Made by a program: the position numbers and the translations under genes. From Synanceia verrucosa (taxonomy: Eukaryota; Chordata; Actinopteri; Perciformes; Synanceiidae): a stretch of DNA of 64,000 bases. The notes beneath the pieces are model-generated. The model did no database searches. It was not told the DNA's origin and worked only from the letters and a program-made list of their open reading frames with translations. This document shows, piece after piece, positions 36,505-49,461 of this stretch; position 1 is the first letter of the stretch, and each line of letters begins with the position of its first letter. The DNA lies in assembly GCA_029721515.1 (NCBI GenBank), contig CM056559.1, forward strand, positions 13,755,001 to 13,819,000, in the 5' to 3' direction.

Positions 36505-37163
36505 AGGGGAGTCCCGAACCGATATTGATGTTGGTTATCAGTCCGATATCGGATTATATCACCCTGCATCTAAAATCTCTGATATATGCACTCCGATACC
36601 AGCAGTCCATTTCAGACTCTGCCCTGGGTCTTCTAAGCAGGAGCAGAGCTCAGTGATCACAACAACAACAGCTGTGCTAATGTGCTAACAAAGTACCAAG
36701 GAGTAGGAGTGATGTCGGCCATGTGACAGTATTTTTTGTGAAAGACCAAAAAAGACAGATGAGTGCCAAACCTGTCTTGCACAAGTTTCCCATGGTGGCA
36801 AAGAACCAGGGAAGTTTAATATGACCAACCTCATCACGCATTTAAAGCAACATCACAAAAAAAAAAAAAACAGCATGAGGATTTTCAGGGTCTCATAAGT
36901 TATTATTTTTTAATTTATTCTATTATTGTAGAATATTCTTATGTTTAAGGTTAACCCATTGGTTAATAATAAATGGGTTAGTTTTTCTCATACCTACTGT
37001 TGCTGACTATTGTACTATGTTACAACAAGTAACATAGTAAGTAAGTAATAAAAGTATATATGATTTGTGCTGATATCGGATCAATATTGATATTGGCCAA
37101 TACTCAAGACTGCAATATCATTATCGTATCGGAAGTGAAACAGTCGTACTGGGGCATCCCCAT
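36505..37163 (+). mobile_element. hAT element relic with BED zinc finger
   Basis: The left end reads GGGGAGTCCCGAACCGATAT and the right end GTACTGGGGCATCCCC, imperfect terminal inverted repeats, with ATCGGATATCGG-like subterminal motifs at both sides as in the MITE at 15602-16106. A BED zinc finger fragment at 36764-36856 marks it as derived from an autonomous hAT. The remainder of the transposase is missing. No 8 bp target duplication was found, so the boundaries are approximate. Confidence 0.55.
36764..36856 (+). pseudogene. BED-type zinc finger fragment (hAT transposase)
   Basis: 31 codons read C-Q-T-C... GG... NMTNLITHLKQHH, matching the BED finger pattern CxxC...GG...TxNLxxHLxxxH. BED fingers bind DNA at the N terminus of hAT transposases and of their domesticated ZBED descendants. 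The finger is followed at once by an A14 tract and stop codons, and the upstream frame is short. It is therefore a relic, not a gene. The zinc ligands (two Cys, two His) are all preserved. Confidence 0.65.
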
Positions 37164-40100
37164 CAGACTTTGTCGCTGCTGAAACCCCTGGACCTCACAC
37201 AGACAACACCAATGTTACTATCTGTGGAGCTTTCTGAAGCATATAGTGCCAACATTACAAATATTGTCACTGTCTTAATCATGGTCATGGTCATATTGAA
37301 TTGGTCATTCCAATTGAAGGAGCGCATGTAGGATCTGGCAGTATCTAGCAGTGGCACTAACTGAAGCATCTCTTGTGTGCCAATCGTTAAAATACTCTTC
37401 CTGCTAAGTTAAATCGCCTTTGTGCAAAGGTAGTAACAGGAAAACTCCTGCAAGTGGAAGCAAGAGTAAATATGGATGTCAAACTGCAAGTCAATGCTTG
37501 AGAGCACACAGGGACACATTCATAATTGAAAATCAAGTTTTATGAGCGACCTAAGCCACAACTGTGATTGTTTTGAACCTGCAAGATGTGAGTGAGCAGC
37601 AGGGCCTCCTGTCTTGTTGTCTGCAAAGTTGCACAGTCTTAAATTTGACAGGCGAATCAGTTGTATGCAAATCAAACCGAGAGCAGAGCGAAATCCATTG
37701 GATTTGACACGCTTCGGAGTGTCATCCTGTTGATTCTGCCTTCTCTCAGGCTACTTCCCAGCAACATACAACAGCTGCGGGTGTTACACAGATCCCAGCC
37801 CATGTGTCTGACTGATGTTGTTCAATAGATGGATACACAGACTTTTATCAGTAAAGTGTTTCAGGGAATAACAGAACTAAATATGCAGACATCTGTGTGT
37901 CATAAACCTGGTAGGACATGTGTAACCTTCATTGTTTTTATCGTCTAAGAATTTCCTTTGGGCCTCCTTTTGCACTGTGCTTCTCTCATGTTTCCTCCAG
38001 GGTGTTTTTTTTTTGTTCTCTATTGCCTCGTCTGTCTCTGTACCTGTCAGTCCTGTAGGAGAGCAAAGAGAAAAGACAAGAAAAGACAGACTTACGTCTG
38101 AGCAGCAGACTGGAAGCAGCTGGAACAGTTTCAGCAGCATGACTTCATCATAGCTTTACCGGATGTACGTCAGGGTGGTTCATCTCGAACATGTTGGTCA
38201 TTTGAATTGTCCTTATGAAAGAGTCAACTTGTTAACAGTGACAGTGACTAGATTCTGTGGATGTGGTCCAGCTTAATCTTGGCAACATAAAATCTACATA
38301 AAACAACAAGTGTGAGCTGGATTTCAAATGTGCTTATGCAGTCAATACAGTATTTGTTTAATTATTTATTTAAGCAGTCTTTTTCGTTGTAGTTGCTGAA
38401 ATTCTCGATACATCTTGACCGCTATCAATGCTATCAGCTATCAATGAGATTACCCACCGCCAAGCAATAAACAGATCCTGTGACTCTTTTGACATGTTGA
38501 CATACTTTAACAAGCACACTGAACCTCAGACTCATGACACACTTCCCAGCTGCTCTGTGTTTTCCACCATCCTCCTCTCACATACTTGCAGGCAGTTACA
38601 CATGTATGTTATAAAGCAGCATTACAGTGAAAATAGATACAGAATTGTGTCAGAGTGTATTGCATGTTGTTGTATCATACTGCATTGTGTTGCATTTTGG
38701 CAGGGCTTTCTTTAAATGTTTCACTGTGAAGGAGCAAATTTTAAACTGAATGCACAAAGAAAAACACCCTAAAAATGTCATTTGCATTTATGATTCTGTC
38801 CTTACCAGTTTCTCTTCGTCGTCGTCGTCCTCCCAGCTTTCTTTTGGTCTGTCTTGGTGTCCTGCGTGTCTCCATCTCTACTAATATTGTTTCAGGCTTG
38901 AAAGCACTTGCAGTAGATGGAGGAAAGGAAAAGTGAGTGTAACAAGGGAAAGGCAAGCTGAAAGGTGCTAAGTGAGAAAGTTGGGAGAGCACAGAGTTGT
39001 GGCAAGAATACAGAGAAGCAGAATAATGAAGGGATGGGATTGAAAAAGGATGGATGAGAGGAGAAAGAGGCGAGGGGATAAAGGGAGGATTCAGTAGAGA
39101 ATGAGGTCTGTTTTTACTGGGAGGAAAAGAGGAGGTTGTTATGACCATAGTGTTACCATGTTACCATGGTGACAGCAGGTTTCTAGTGCTGCTTTTTCAT
39201 CACCTTGATCACTGACTGATAGAGATGAAGGTGTCTGCATGTACGTCTGTTAAATCATTCTGTGTGTCCTTTGGCCTGATAGTGGTAGTAGTCAGAATTG
39301 GTATGTGAGTGCATATTGGTCCATTTGTGCGTTTATGCGTAAATTTTGTGCGCTCTATTTGTCTGTGTGTGTATGTCTCCATGGAAACAGGTGTTTGGAT
39401 TGAGACGAGGGGAAGTATTGATGAGAAGTCACAAAAGGTAGAAACATAATTTTCTAGCAGTTCTTCAAGTGGTGAGAAAGTGTTTAAGTGGAAATCGTGT
39501 TAAAAACAGAAAATAGAATCGGCTTTAGTTCCATCTTTAGGGCGAGAGAGAGAGAGAGAAATAGGAGAGAGATGACAGGTGAAGAAAATTGGAGAGAAAA
39601 TGACTCCTGATTTCTTCCGCAGTGGTGAGGATTGGACAGGCTGATAGAATAATATACACACTCACTGGGGTGCATACACACACGTGTATCCGCTCTTACT
39701 ATTACATTTTTTCAGTGCTTTAACATTGAGTGCTATGAGCAGGGCTTGGCTGCTGTAATCATGAGATGAAGTGTTTTAATCATGGAGCAGAATCACTTCC
39801 CTTATCCTTTAATCTCTGTGATGTGCAGCATTCAGAATACTCACAAAATGTAATCTGGTACAAACTACTGAGTACTGTCTGAGCTGTAATATGGTGAAAT
39901 ACCTTTCATTATGATAAAATGTGTGAAATCACATACTGCAATTCAAGATTGTCCACCGCCCAGCAGCACATGTAGAGAGACACATGTAGACACATGTTAC
40001 ATCGAGGCTTTTTTCTCTGTACCACATCACACCACTGAGGATCCCCTGCTGGCACAAGATCCTGCTGAGAGACTTGAGCTCCTTTGTGACACAGATGCAC

Positions 40101-42183
40101 ACACAAAACTACATATAGTATAAGCATAAATGCATGCATACATACCCCAAGATCTTATGCTGTAGGGTACTTGTGTCATAGTCAATCAGAGAAAATGCCA
40201 CTAAGATGAAAAGACTGTAATGTGAATAGAGAGAAGATGAGATTAGAGAGAAAGAAAACAAAGTCACCACATGCATTTACAATGTGAGTGCCAGTATACT
40301 GCACTATAAATCTGGCCTACTTGGCACTGTAGACTCTCAAAGGATTAGACTTCCCACTTTCTTGTTTTGTTTTTTTGGCGACAGGCATGGTTTTTAATTC
40401 TTACCCTCTTCAGGCCCATCTCTTCCCTTTGGTATTCCTTATAGAGATGTGTAAGTTTGTGTGAGTGAGAGCACTAATACAACTTAAATTAAGGAGATGG
40501 ACCATTGTTGTTATTGATCATTCATTCATATGAAATCAGTGCAGAAGTTGGTCTTCATTTCTGCTCCACAGTGGCTGCCTTATGATTACTGCACCCCTGA
40601 GGGAAATTATCAACAAATTTTAAAAGTTGCTTTCCGTTTCAGTCGTCAGTCTTCGTAAAGCAAAGGGAGCAGTGTGGTCGCACTCGACAGTAATCCAAAT
40701 GAGAGTGAGAGCAGTAATGTACGTTCAGGTGCAGTGGGGATTTTCTTTAATGACAGCCTCTTAAGGTTACAGATCCACTCCTTCATATTCTCTTGAGCAT
40801 GAGCTCAGTGAAACTGTAATAAAAAGATAAAAATAAAGTACAGTCATACGTTGAATTTAAAGGTGGCTCAGGCGCCTGCAGGATGTTTTTATTCGGATGT
40901 GCATCGGATTTCATTTGCTATAGGAGGTCAAGCCAATCCGCAAGCAGTGAGTGTAGTTTAGGTATTTGTACACATGGGGGCACTCTGACAGCAGCACGGA
41001 TCTGTTTGATATTGCAAACCTACAGTGGAAACAGAAAAAAAAAGGAATTAAAGTGAGGAAGAGCACATCAGAAGGGAGTGAAAGAAAAATGAGTATAGGA
41101 AGGAAGAGGGAAAGTGGGAAAATGTGAGGAAAGAGGCCAGAGATCAGCAGACATGTGTGACCGATGTCTGTTTATTTAGGCGTGGATGTGTGTTAAGGGA
41201 GTGTGTGTGCGACGGTCTTGTATGTTCATAACATGTTGAGGCAGAGTTTATGTGTGTCTGTGTTTGGTCACGCCCCTAATTGTCATTTTGTATTCAGACC
41301 ATTGACAATGTGTCTTTTGTGTTGACCTGTTGACTGTCGGTCTGCGTCACAGCTTCAGGACTTGCTTCATTTCTGCTCAAACGAAACAAATGGCTGCGTT
41401 TCCTGACTGCTTACATTTTTCTGTCATTACTTTCCTCTCTGTGTCCACGTAGCCTAACCCAACAGTGGAGTTTTCAACTGTAAAGCCAATCCATCTGATG
41501 GTCAGAACAGTTGCATCAACATGGAGGACTAATAAGATCATAATTGTGATTATTAATTTAGAGGTGCAACAATAATGAATAGTGAATTTACTACTCAGCT
41601 CAAAATCAAATGATCTGGTTAGTCAGTTATCACATGGAATTATCAAATGTTTTCTGATTATAATTTCAAAAATATTGCTTTTTTCCAAACACATAATATG
41701 AGTAAACCTTGTAAAATGTGATTTTATTTTTGTCTTGTATAGACTGAACAGTTAACCAGGTGAGTGAACAATTTCTTGAGAAAACTGTAATTTAGAGATT
41801 GACTTCCCTTAAAACCAAAGTTTCTGTAGGCATCATGGACGAGATTTGAACATTTGCAATTTCACAGAAACTGAACAAATTCTGTGTGCTGAAATGTGTG
41901 ACATGATCTAAAGATGTGTCTACTAATAATACTATCACTACTGCTACGTCATTGCTACTACTTGCCAAAGACCTCCAGGTTTATCTTGAGGTGACAAACT
42001 TTTTCACCACTAGATTTCACCACGCTCTGACAACATCCTGGTGCCTATTTCCACTCCCCTTTGATTCTGTGTTGTAAAACATCTTGCATCCTTATTTTAC
42101 ATGTAAAGAGAATTCCAATCTGATATCCCTGCAGTCTTATTTGCACGTTACTCTGTCAGTTTCGTGGACGTGAATAATTCTCT
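37164..42183. other. Intronic stretch, nothing recognised
   Basis: About 5 kb. It includes a GAGA-rich run at about 39545-39560 and purine-rich sequence near 38920-39130. Short frames on both strands show no domain. I see no exon, RNA gene or bounded element. Confidence 0.45.
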
Positions 42184-42191
42184 CCTTTAAG

Positions 42192-42450
42192 CAGTGCCGT
42201 CCCTCCCTAAACGCAGATCATGCAATCTGCGTAGGGCCTCATCCCTCATGAGGGGCCAGATTTTGCGCGAGGGGAGACATTTGCATATATGCGCAATGGA
42301 TGCGCATATGGGCTACCGACAGACGCGCGGTGCGTGTAGCATCAAATCAGCTTGAGGAGGGAGAGAAGAGAGCTGTAATCAGCTGCAACGATTGACAGCA
42401 CTCCAAATAAAATTTCGCTTAGGGCCCCAATTCGGTCAGGGGTGGCACTG
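42192..42450. mobile_element. hAT MITE with near-perfect 8 bp TSD
   Basis: A 259 bp element with termini CAGTGCCGTCCC and GGGGTGGCACTG (inverted match 10 of 12). It is flanked by CCTTTAAG (42184-42191) and CCTTTAAA (42451-42458), an 8 bp target duplication with one change. The interior is unusually CpG-rich (GATGCGCATATG, GACAGACGCGCGGTGCG). It has no coding capacity. Confidence 0.75.
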
Positions 42451-42459
42451 CCTTTAAAC

Positions 42460-42972
42460 CTTGTTCACACTAAACGACTGTTGCAGTTGTTGACTCTCCG
42501 TGCTGTTTACACTATGCGACTCTCTCCTGGTCAACTGCAGCACGGCTGTCCAGTCAGCCGCCTCTCATTAATTCCTGGTCAAATGAGCCACTCATTGTTT
42601 TCTAGTGTGCAAATAATCACGTGTTTACAGTGATCACTGAAACAGCTCTGAGGCTGACAGGAGTTTATTGAAGAACATCATTTATGAAACTTGTGGGATA
42701 AAGAAATAGTCCCTGGCATTTTTTCTGTATTTCACTGTAAATATGAGTGACAATATTAATGAATATATGGATATATTGTCTTCCAAACACTAGAAAAAAG
42801 TTTTCTTCTGTGACCTGGAGTCAAGGCGTCAGCGAGCTTCTGACTGACGTCTTTGAGGTGTTCACACTTAACGACCCAGGCTCGCCAAGCAGATGACTGC
42901 CTCACCCATATCTGGGGGAGGGGTGTCAAAAAACCATTGCAGATGTGGTTAAAGTCATGTAGTGTGAACAAG
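42460..42972. mobile_element. MITE with 20 bp terminal inverted repeats
   Basis: The left end CTTGTTCACACTAAACGACT (42460-42479) pairs with AGTCATGTAGTGTGAACAAG (42953-42972), matching at 18 of 20 positions. Internal blocks such as GTTTACACTATGCGACT echo the terminus. The 513 bp interior has no domain-bearing frame. The superfamily is uncertain because the target duplication is not clear. It begins 9 bp after the preceding hAT MITE. Confidence 0.6.
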
Positions 42973-43088
42973 TCATTAACTAGAGAACAGGCTTCTGCTC
43001 TCTTGTTGTTACTCAAGGACATTTGTTTGGAGTTAATCCAGATAAGCTGCAGTGTGTCTCAGTAATATTCCCTTTCTGAAAATGCATG

Positions 43089-44306
43089 TACACTATATTG
43101 CCAAAAGCATTCGCTCACCTGCCTTGACTCACATATGAACTTAAGTGACATCACATTCCTAATCCATAGGGTTCAATATGACGTCGGTCCACTCTTTGCA
43201 GCTATAACAGCTTCAACTCTTCTGGGAAGGCTGTCCACAAGGTTTAGGAGTGTGTTTATGGGAATTTTTGACCATTCTTCCAGAAGCGTATTTGTGAGTT
43301 CACACACTGATGTTGGATGAGAAGGCCTGGTTCTCAGTCTCTGCTCTAATTCACCCCAAAAGTGTTCTATCAGGTTGAGGTCAGGACTCTGTGCAGACCA
43401 GTCAAGTTCATCCACACCAGACTCTGTCATCCATGTCTTTATGGACCTTGCTTTGTGCACTGGTGCACAGTCATGTTGGAAGAGGAAGGGGGCAGCTCCA
43501 AACTGTTCCCACAAAGTTGGGAGCATGGAATTGTCCAAAATGTCTTGGTATGCTGAAGCATTCAGAGTTCCTTTCACTGGAACTAAGGGGCCAAGCCCAG
43601 CTCCTGAAAAACAACCCCACACCATAATCCCCCCTCCACCAAACTTTACACTTGGCACAATGCAGTCCAACAAGTATCGTTCTCCTGGCAACCACCAAAC
43701 CCAGACTCATCCATCAGATTGCCAGATGGAGAAGTGTGATTCGTCACTCCAGAGAACGCGTCTCCACTGCTCTAGAGTCCAGTGGTGGTGTGCTTTACAC
43801 CACTGCATCTGACGCTTTGCATTGCACTTAGTGATGTATGGTTTGGATGCAGCTGCTCGGTCATGGAAACCCATTCCATGAAGCTCTCTGTGCACTGTTC
43901 TTGAGCTAATCTGAAGGCCACATGAAGTTTGGAGGTCTGTAGTGATTGACTCTGCAGAAAGTTGGCGACCTCTTCGCACTATGCGCCTCATCATCCGCTG
44001 ACCCTACTCCATCAGTTTACGTGGTCTACCACTTCGTGGCTGAGTTGCTGTCGTTCCCAAACACTTCCACGTTCTTATAATACAGCTGACAGTTGACTGT
44101 GGAATATTTAGGAGTGAGGAAATTTCACAGTTCCACGCTGGCATTCACTGAGCTCCTGAGAGCGACTCATTCTTTCACAAATGTTTTTAAAAGCAGTCTG
44201 CATGTCTAGGTGCTTGATTTTATACACCTGTGGCCATGGAAGTGATTGGAACACCTGATTCTTATTAATTGGATGAGTGAGCAAATACTTTTGGCAACAT
44301 AGTGTA
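43089..44306 (-). mobile_element. Tc1-like transposon, complete ends, dead
   Basis: A 1,218 bp Tc1/mariner element including the TA target duplication (43089-43090 and 44305-44306). The termini, TACACTATATTGCCAAAAGC on the left and its counterpart on the right, form inverted repeats of about 30 bp with three mismatches. One transposase gene is encoded on the - strand. Closely similar Tc1 elements are known to be widespread in teleosts and shared with their parasites, implying horizontal spread of the family. Confidence 0.93.
43173..44170 (-). pseudogene. Tc1 transposase, DD34E, with stops and deletion
   Basis: The frame starts MSRSQELSE at 44170. A deletion in the N-terminal helix-turn-helix region shifts the frame after about 15 codons; a TAG lies at 44006-44004 and a TGA at 43709-43707. 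The catalytic domain is otherwise preserved: first Asp in LWSDESHF, second Asp in FQHDCAPVH, and Glu in PDLNLIEHFW with exactly 34 residues between the second Asp and the Glu. The frame ends ...AAKSGPTSY at 43173. The TGA falls where an Arg CGA codon would be expected, consistent with CpG deamination. Confidence 0.9.
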
Positions 44307-45200
44307 CAATATATGGTTATTCTGTTTTATAACTCCATTTAGTCTGTGAGTTAAAATTCGATCCACCATCTCTGTCAAAAAGGTCGCTCTTTGAGAGGAC
44401 AAAGCTGATGCAAATGTGTGTGTTTGAGAATGCCAGGGTCAGTGCATTCACTGCTTCATTATAGAGAGGAAATTGTGGGTATAAATTGTTCTGTGATTTT
44501 TGTACCGCGGTGCCATAGCAACAAGTCAGCATGGTTATTTCATGCTCACACAAACACGCACACACTATCATCGTCGTTACCACTTGTAGCATCTATTCAG
44601 TGTGCCCGACACAGACTCGCAGACTCACAGCAATATGCTGTTCCCATTGGTGGAACTGAGGAATCTATTCAATTAAAGAAATGAAAAGACAAAGAGACCA
44701 CAGTGGTAATGATACAGCCAGATGTTCTGATCTATGAAGTTACTACCAGCGCATGCATAGTACAAACACTAATGTTATGTTTACATTCCCAAACGCACAT
44801 TACACACTGAGTGCACAGTGCAGGGTGGCACTGTTGGGCTGTTGCCCACATCTCATTAGTTGTTGGGTAGTTTTGTGCAAAGAAAGTAGAATAAAGAAAG
44901 AAAAGAGAGAGAGAAAGAGGGTGGAAGGACATTTGATTTAGTTTGCTGTGTTGCTCCTTCGTCTCTCTTCTTTTTTTGCTGCCCCTGCATGACTTCTTTC
45001 CATCTATTATTCTTTGGTTTCTCGCCACAGCTGCTGTTGTTGCTGCAGTGCTTTTCCTTCATTGCCACGTCTTTTCTCCTACTCCCTCCCTCTGCAGGCT
45101 GCTCTCTCTCTTTGCTTTCTGTCTCTCCATCTTTTAACCTTGCTCTAAGTTCTCCTCTATTTCCATCTTTCTCACTGCTGGAGATTTTTCCGCAGCAACC

Positions 45201-45204
<4 letters not shown>

Positions 45205-45235
<31 letters not shown>
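45205..45235. repeat. (TG)n microsatellite
   Basis: About 15 units, near-perfect. Confidence 0.95.
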
Positions 45236-45240
<5 letters not shown>

Positions 45241-45549
45241 TTTTTCACTCTGTATATGTTCAGGTAACAACAACTGTGCGTCAGCTCCAACACCTTTAAG
45301 CTTCCGAGCTGACGCTGACAATACCAGAGTCTACACCAACAGTGATCGACAGGGTCAGGTTCCTCCCTCTCACCCTTCAGCTTCCCATTAGCCTGTTAGC
45401 CGCCTTCCTTCCATCTCTCAGTTTTTAAACTCACTATCTCCTTTTCACTTCCCCAGCCTCTGGGTTTTGATCACCAAGTCCTCAAAATGCCCACAGTTTT
45501 CCAGTCACCTCTAACTGACATGAATGGCAGTAACAATACAAAAGGGAGG

Positions 45550-45553
<4 letters not shown>

Positions 45554-45588
<35 letters not shown>
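45554..45588. repeat. (GT)n microsatellite
   Basis: About 17 units, perfect. Confidence 0.95.
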
Positions 45589-45590
<2 letters not shown>

Positions 45591-47607
45591 CATTGTAAGG
45601 AACACATCAGGAAGGAAGCAGCTAACTATGACAGGAGAGGAGCTCCACTTTACACACACAGATACAAACATATTCACGGCCACATTGATTATTTTGAGTC
45701 ACAAACTCTGTCCTACATATCACACATCAGCTTTCTTAAAGAGTGCAGCAGCTGGCTGCATACAGAACAGTTCCTTCATGTTTTGCCTTTACTTTTTTCC
45801 TCTGTGTTACCACCTATCAGTGTTGTAAAACTGTAACTTTACAGCATTGTTTGGGTTGGTAAATGATTTACTAATGCTTTATAGACTAGCTTTAAGCCAT
45901 TAGTATGAACATATTTGGGGTTGCCTGGTTGTGAAAGAAAATTTTTAATGATATTTATTCCCTTTCAGAGAATATCTACTGCATGAAATGGCCCCTTCAG
46001 AGGCCCATTCACCAATTACCTACTGGAAAAATAGCTGTTTTCCATTAATTACCAACTTTTTAAAAATTACTATTGCGGAGTAAGGAATATTCCAAATGAA
46101 TTAAAGTACTAGCTGAAAAGATGCAAGGGTGATACTGGATCAGAACCACCCTAAGGGATCCTTCACAATGTAAATGCTGTTCTTATAAATGGCTTCTAGG
46201 TGATCTGTGTAGTGATTATTATCAATAAAGTCATTTGTTACAACATGTAATGCAGATGTAATGCTGAGATTCTTGTTGATAAAGTATAACCGTGTGTCCC
46301 CAATCAACATATTTGGTATTTGTATGTATTTCAGTAAAGGCATTTCTACATATAGATAAGTCTGAGGAGTGAACCAGTCATGAAGCCAATGAGAAAGACT
46401 GAATAAGGAGGGATGGCTCTGTAATCTAGCTTTAGGTGTAAAGCCAACACATTAATAACTGCAGAGGTTGTCAGGTGCAGTATCTCATTACAAAGCAATT
46501 ATCAGTGGGAAGACGGGACAGTTTTTTCCACTAAGTTTTAAGTGGTGCAGAGTTGTTGCTGTCAATCCACTCAGAACCCCTCTGCATTAGCAGCAACATT
46601 AGCAGTGAGTGACAGTGACCCCTCACATGGATTAAAGGATCAGTTATGATGTCTTTAGAAACAATTAGAGTTTGACAGTCAGTCCAGTCCAGGGTCGTAA
46701 TGATGGTTACACAGTGGCCACTCAATTCATAAAAGACTGATAATAGAACAGTGCACACGTCCGTTTTGGTGCTGGAAGCCCAGAACAAATTGGTTCACCC
46801 TCTTTTGCCAAATCACAGCATTTCAGAGTCGCTCCATCCTCAGCACACTGACCCTTCTCTTGTTCAAGTACTCACAACGTAAACTTGTTTTTCACCTGCT
46901 CAGGTCAGATGAAACATTAAATATACTGTAAATGTATGTTGGAGAAAGCTAGATTTCAGACAGAGTACCCACTGCGTAGTCCTCAGCGATCAATCAGGAA
47001 TTGATATATGCATCCAAGAGGCTATTTCTGTCCACCTGCTAGTTAAGTATATTACTGTGTACATGTTGGTGTACATGTTTGTTCAGATGTGTCCTGTGAG
47101 CAGTACAATTATTTTGCTCAGTGTGTGGGATGTCTATACTGCAGTAGACTATATAGATAGATGTATAGAGTTCATTTTTCATTTTTCTCATCCTCTAATC
47201 CACCTCGACTCACTCCTCAATGATGCCAAGATGGACTGCGGTTAGGAGGCAGTGTGTGTTGGTATGGAAACTGTTCATGTTGCCAACGTCCTAACTCACA
47301 TAGCAACCACCAACCAGCGTCTAAAAATGTTGTGAAAGGGACTTGTGATTTCTGATGAATAGAAGGAAGAGATTTGGATATTCTGCATGAAACATAAAGT
47401 TGCAGTCGCAGTGGAGAACAAGAGGCCATGGCTTTTACACAAAGAGCCCACGCACCTACCTTGAAATTTCCTGATGCGTAAATGACGCACAATCTGCCAA
47501 ACTTGAAAAGTTATGAGTCATCTTAAGACCTTTGCTTTGCTTACACAACTCATAACTAATGCTTTTCAGGTTGTTTTATCAACTGATGAACTTGTAAGGT
47601 TTCACTT

Positions 47608-47770
47608 AAAGGACCAGTGTGTAACATGTATGGGGGGACTGTTGGCAGCAATATTAAACAGTATGTTATCCTAAATGTATGATCACCTGAAAATAAGAAT
47701 AGGTGTGTTTTTTTTTACCATTAGAATGAGCCATTTATGTCACTCTCTCTTCGTGGAGTTTATATACAGT
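47608..47770 (+). repeat. Repeat end beginning TAAAGGACCAGTGTGTAAC
   Basis: The start TAAAGGACCAGTGTGTAAC and the later GATCACCTGAAAATAAGAAT resemble the end of a common fish non-autonomous DNA element. The distal terminus is missing. A segment ending TTTTACACAGTGTACCTTTAAA near 57729 has a comparable terminus in inverse orientation. Confidence 0.35.
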
Positions 47771-49103
47771 AGCCTCGAACGGGCAAACACTGTGTTCAAA
47801 GTTGAACCCTGTATCTTCTGTTCTATTCGCTCACTTGTTTGCCACAACATCACACACATTTGCCTCTTCAAGATAAATGTTCATAGCAGTATATCCTGTT
47901 CATTTACCATACAGTGTCATCCGTGCATGCTTAAATACAGTTGGACTTCAAAGTGAAATGTGTGAAGTTTGAGGGGTTTTTTTTCTGCCTGGTTCGGTCC
48001 ATTGGCTGTATTTTTTCACATCCCATCAACTTTGTTATTGATGCTTGTTGCATTCCAATTCATTGTTTCAGAGTGCTGTCCCTTACACAGTGGAGTCAGG
48101 TTAACAAATGCGTTGCACTGTTGAAATAGGTTATCAATATAAACAGTGCAGCTCGCTGTTAAGCATATGATTGCATGTGCCTGCGTGACTTTCCAAAGTA
48201 GGGTGTGTCTTTGTCGCTTTCCTGCTGTTGTTTTAGTGCTTGAGTTGTTTAAGGAAATTAATTACGAGTAACAATAAGGTTAAGCTATACTCACACACAC
48301 ACACACACACACTTAGACACACACTTTTCTCCAAGCTGTTAGTCGTGTACCTTGTGGTGAACACTTTTATTCAGAGCACTTTACAGTTCTGTGAGTGCAT
48401 AGATTTTCAGCATTGGTGGTCCCAGCAGGAATCACATCAGCATCCTTGTTTTTTCTTTGCTCCACACCTACCTACACTCACAGCACATATTTAAGACACT
48501 GATTAAATAACAGCTCAATGCACTTGTATATATAAGATGAGATGGATATGAATGCAGAGTTTGATTTGCAACCACTAAGCACAGCCCATTATCTGTGACA
48601 TTTTTCAAGGTAAATGATTAAAATGATAATCAAATAAATAGTTGACAATAAACACTCAGCCCAATGAACAATTCATTGACTAAACATGTCAGCATGCTGT
48701 GCAAAAGTAGAGCCGTCGATGGTTCGGATTAGTACGCATTTTTGGATGAATTAGGATCCGCTTGGGGCTTCAAATAGTGCACCTCATGCCTGATCCAGCC
48801 TAACAATCTACACCTTATACTCCCACTGCAAGCATCGTTTATTGCCTCTCTTTTATCTTTTTTTCTGGCTCCTTGCTCAGCAGAAGCATTTCCTCAAATG
48901 CACGTTTCTCACTGAGCTGAATGCATCTCTGGAGTCCGTTTCAACAACGCAAACTGCTATTGTTCCACAGAAGATGTCATATGTATAAATAAACATATAA
49001 ATGATTTATTTTTCATTATATCCTTTTTCACTGGATTAGTGAAATCAGCAGGAAAAAAATGGTTGTGTGGGGGATGAGAGGCTCCTGTTCAATTGACACC
49101 TAG

Positions 49104-49166
49104 GTGTGTGTGTGAGTGTGTGTGTGTGTGTGTGTGCGCGTGTGTGTGTGCGCGTGTGTGTGTGCG
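49104..49166. repeat. TG/CG compound microsatellite
   Basis: TG alternation with repeated GCGCG blocks over about 63 bp, a strong Z-DNA-prone pattern. Confidence 0.9.
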
Positions 49167-49398
49167 AACATCAGGATGCCATTAATATAGGTCCGCCATT
49201 ATGTAGATTAGCCCTATTCCCTTGAGTGCACATCTACCATTTAGACCTTTCAATCACTCCCCTGCTTTATGGGAGTCAGGACACATGCACAAGGAGATTT
49301 ACGTACATGCACTTTCTTTTATGAGCATCATATACATAGGCATAAAACCGCATCACAACCAACATCACATAAATGTTGGCATATGCTTTGTTGATATG

Positions 49399-49407
49399 CA
49401 CACACAC

Positions 49408-49458
<51 letters not shown>
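49399..49458. repeat. (CA)n microsatellite, ~30 units
   Basis: A CA run of 60 bp with one CG step. Confidence 0.95.

Positions 49459-49461
<3 letters not shown>

Noticed and set aside
41570..41770. Possible decayed hAT MITE starting GAGGTGCAACAAT
   Set aside because: No matching opposite terminus or target duplication found.
49399..49458. CRISPR-like regular repeats
   Set aside because: Simple CA array without spacers, in a vertebrate intron.
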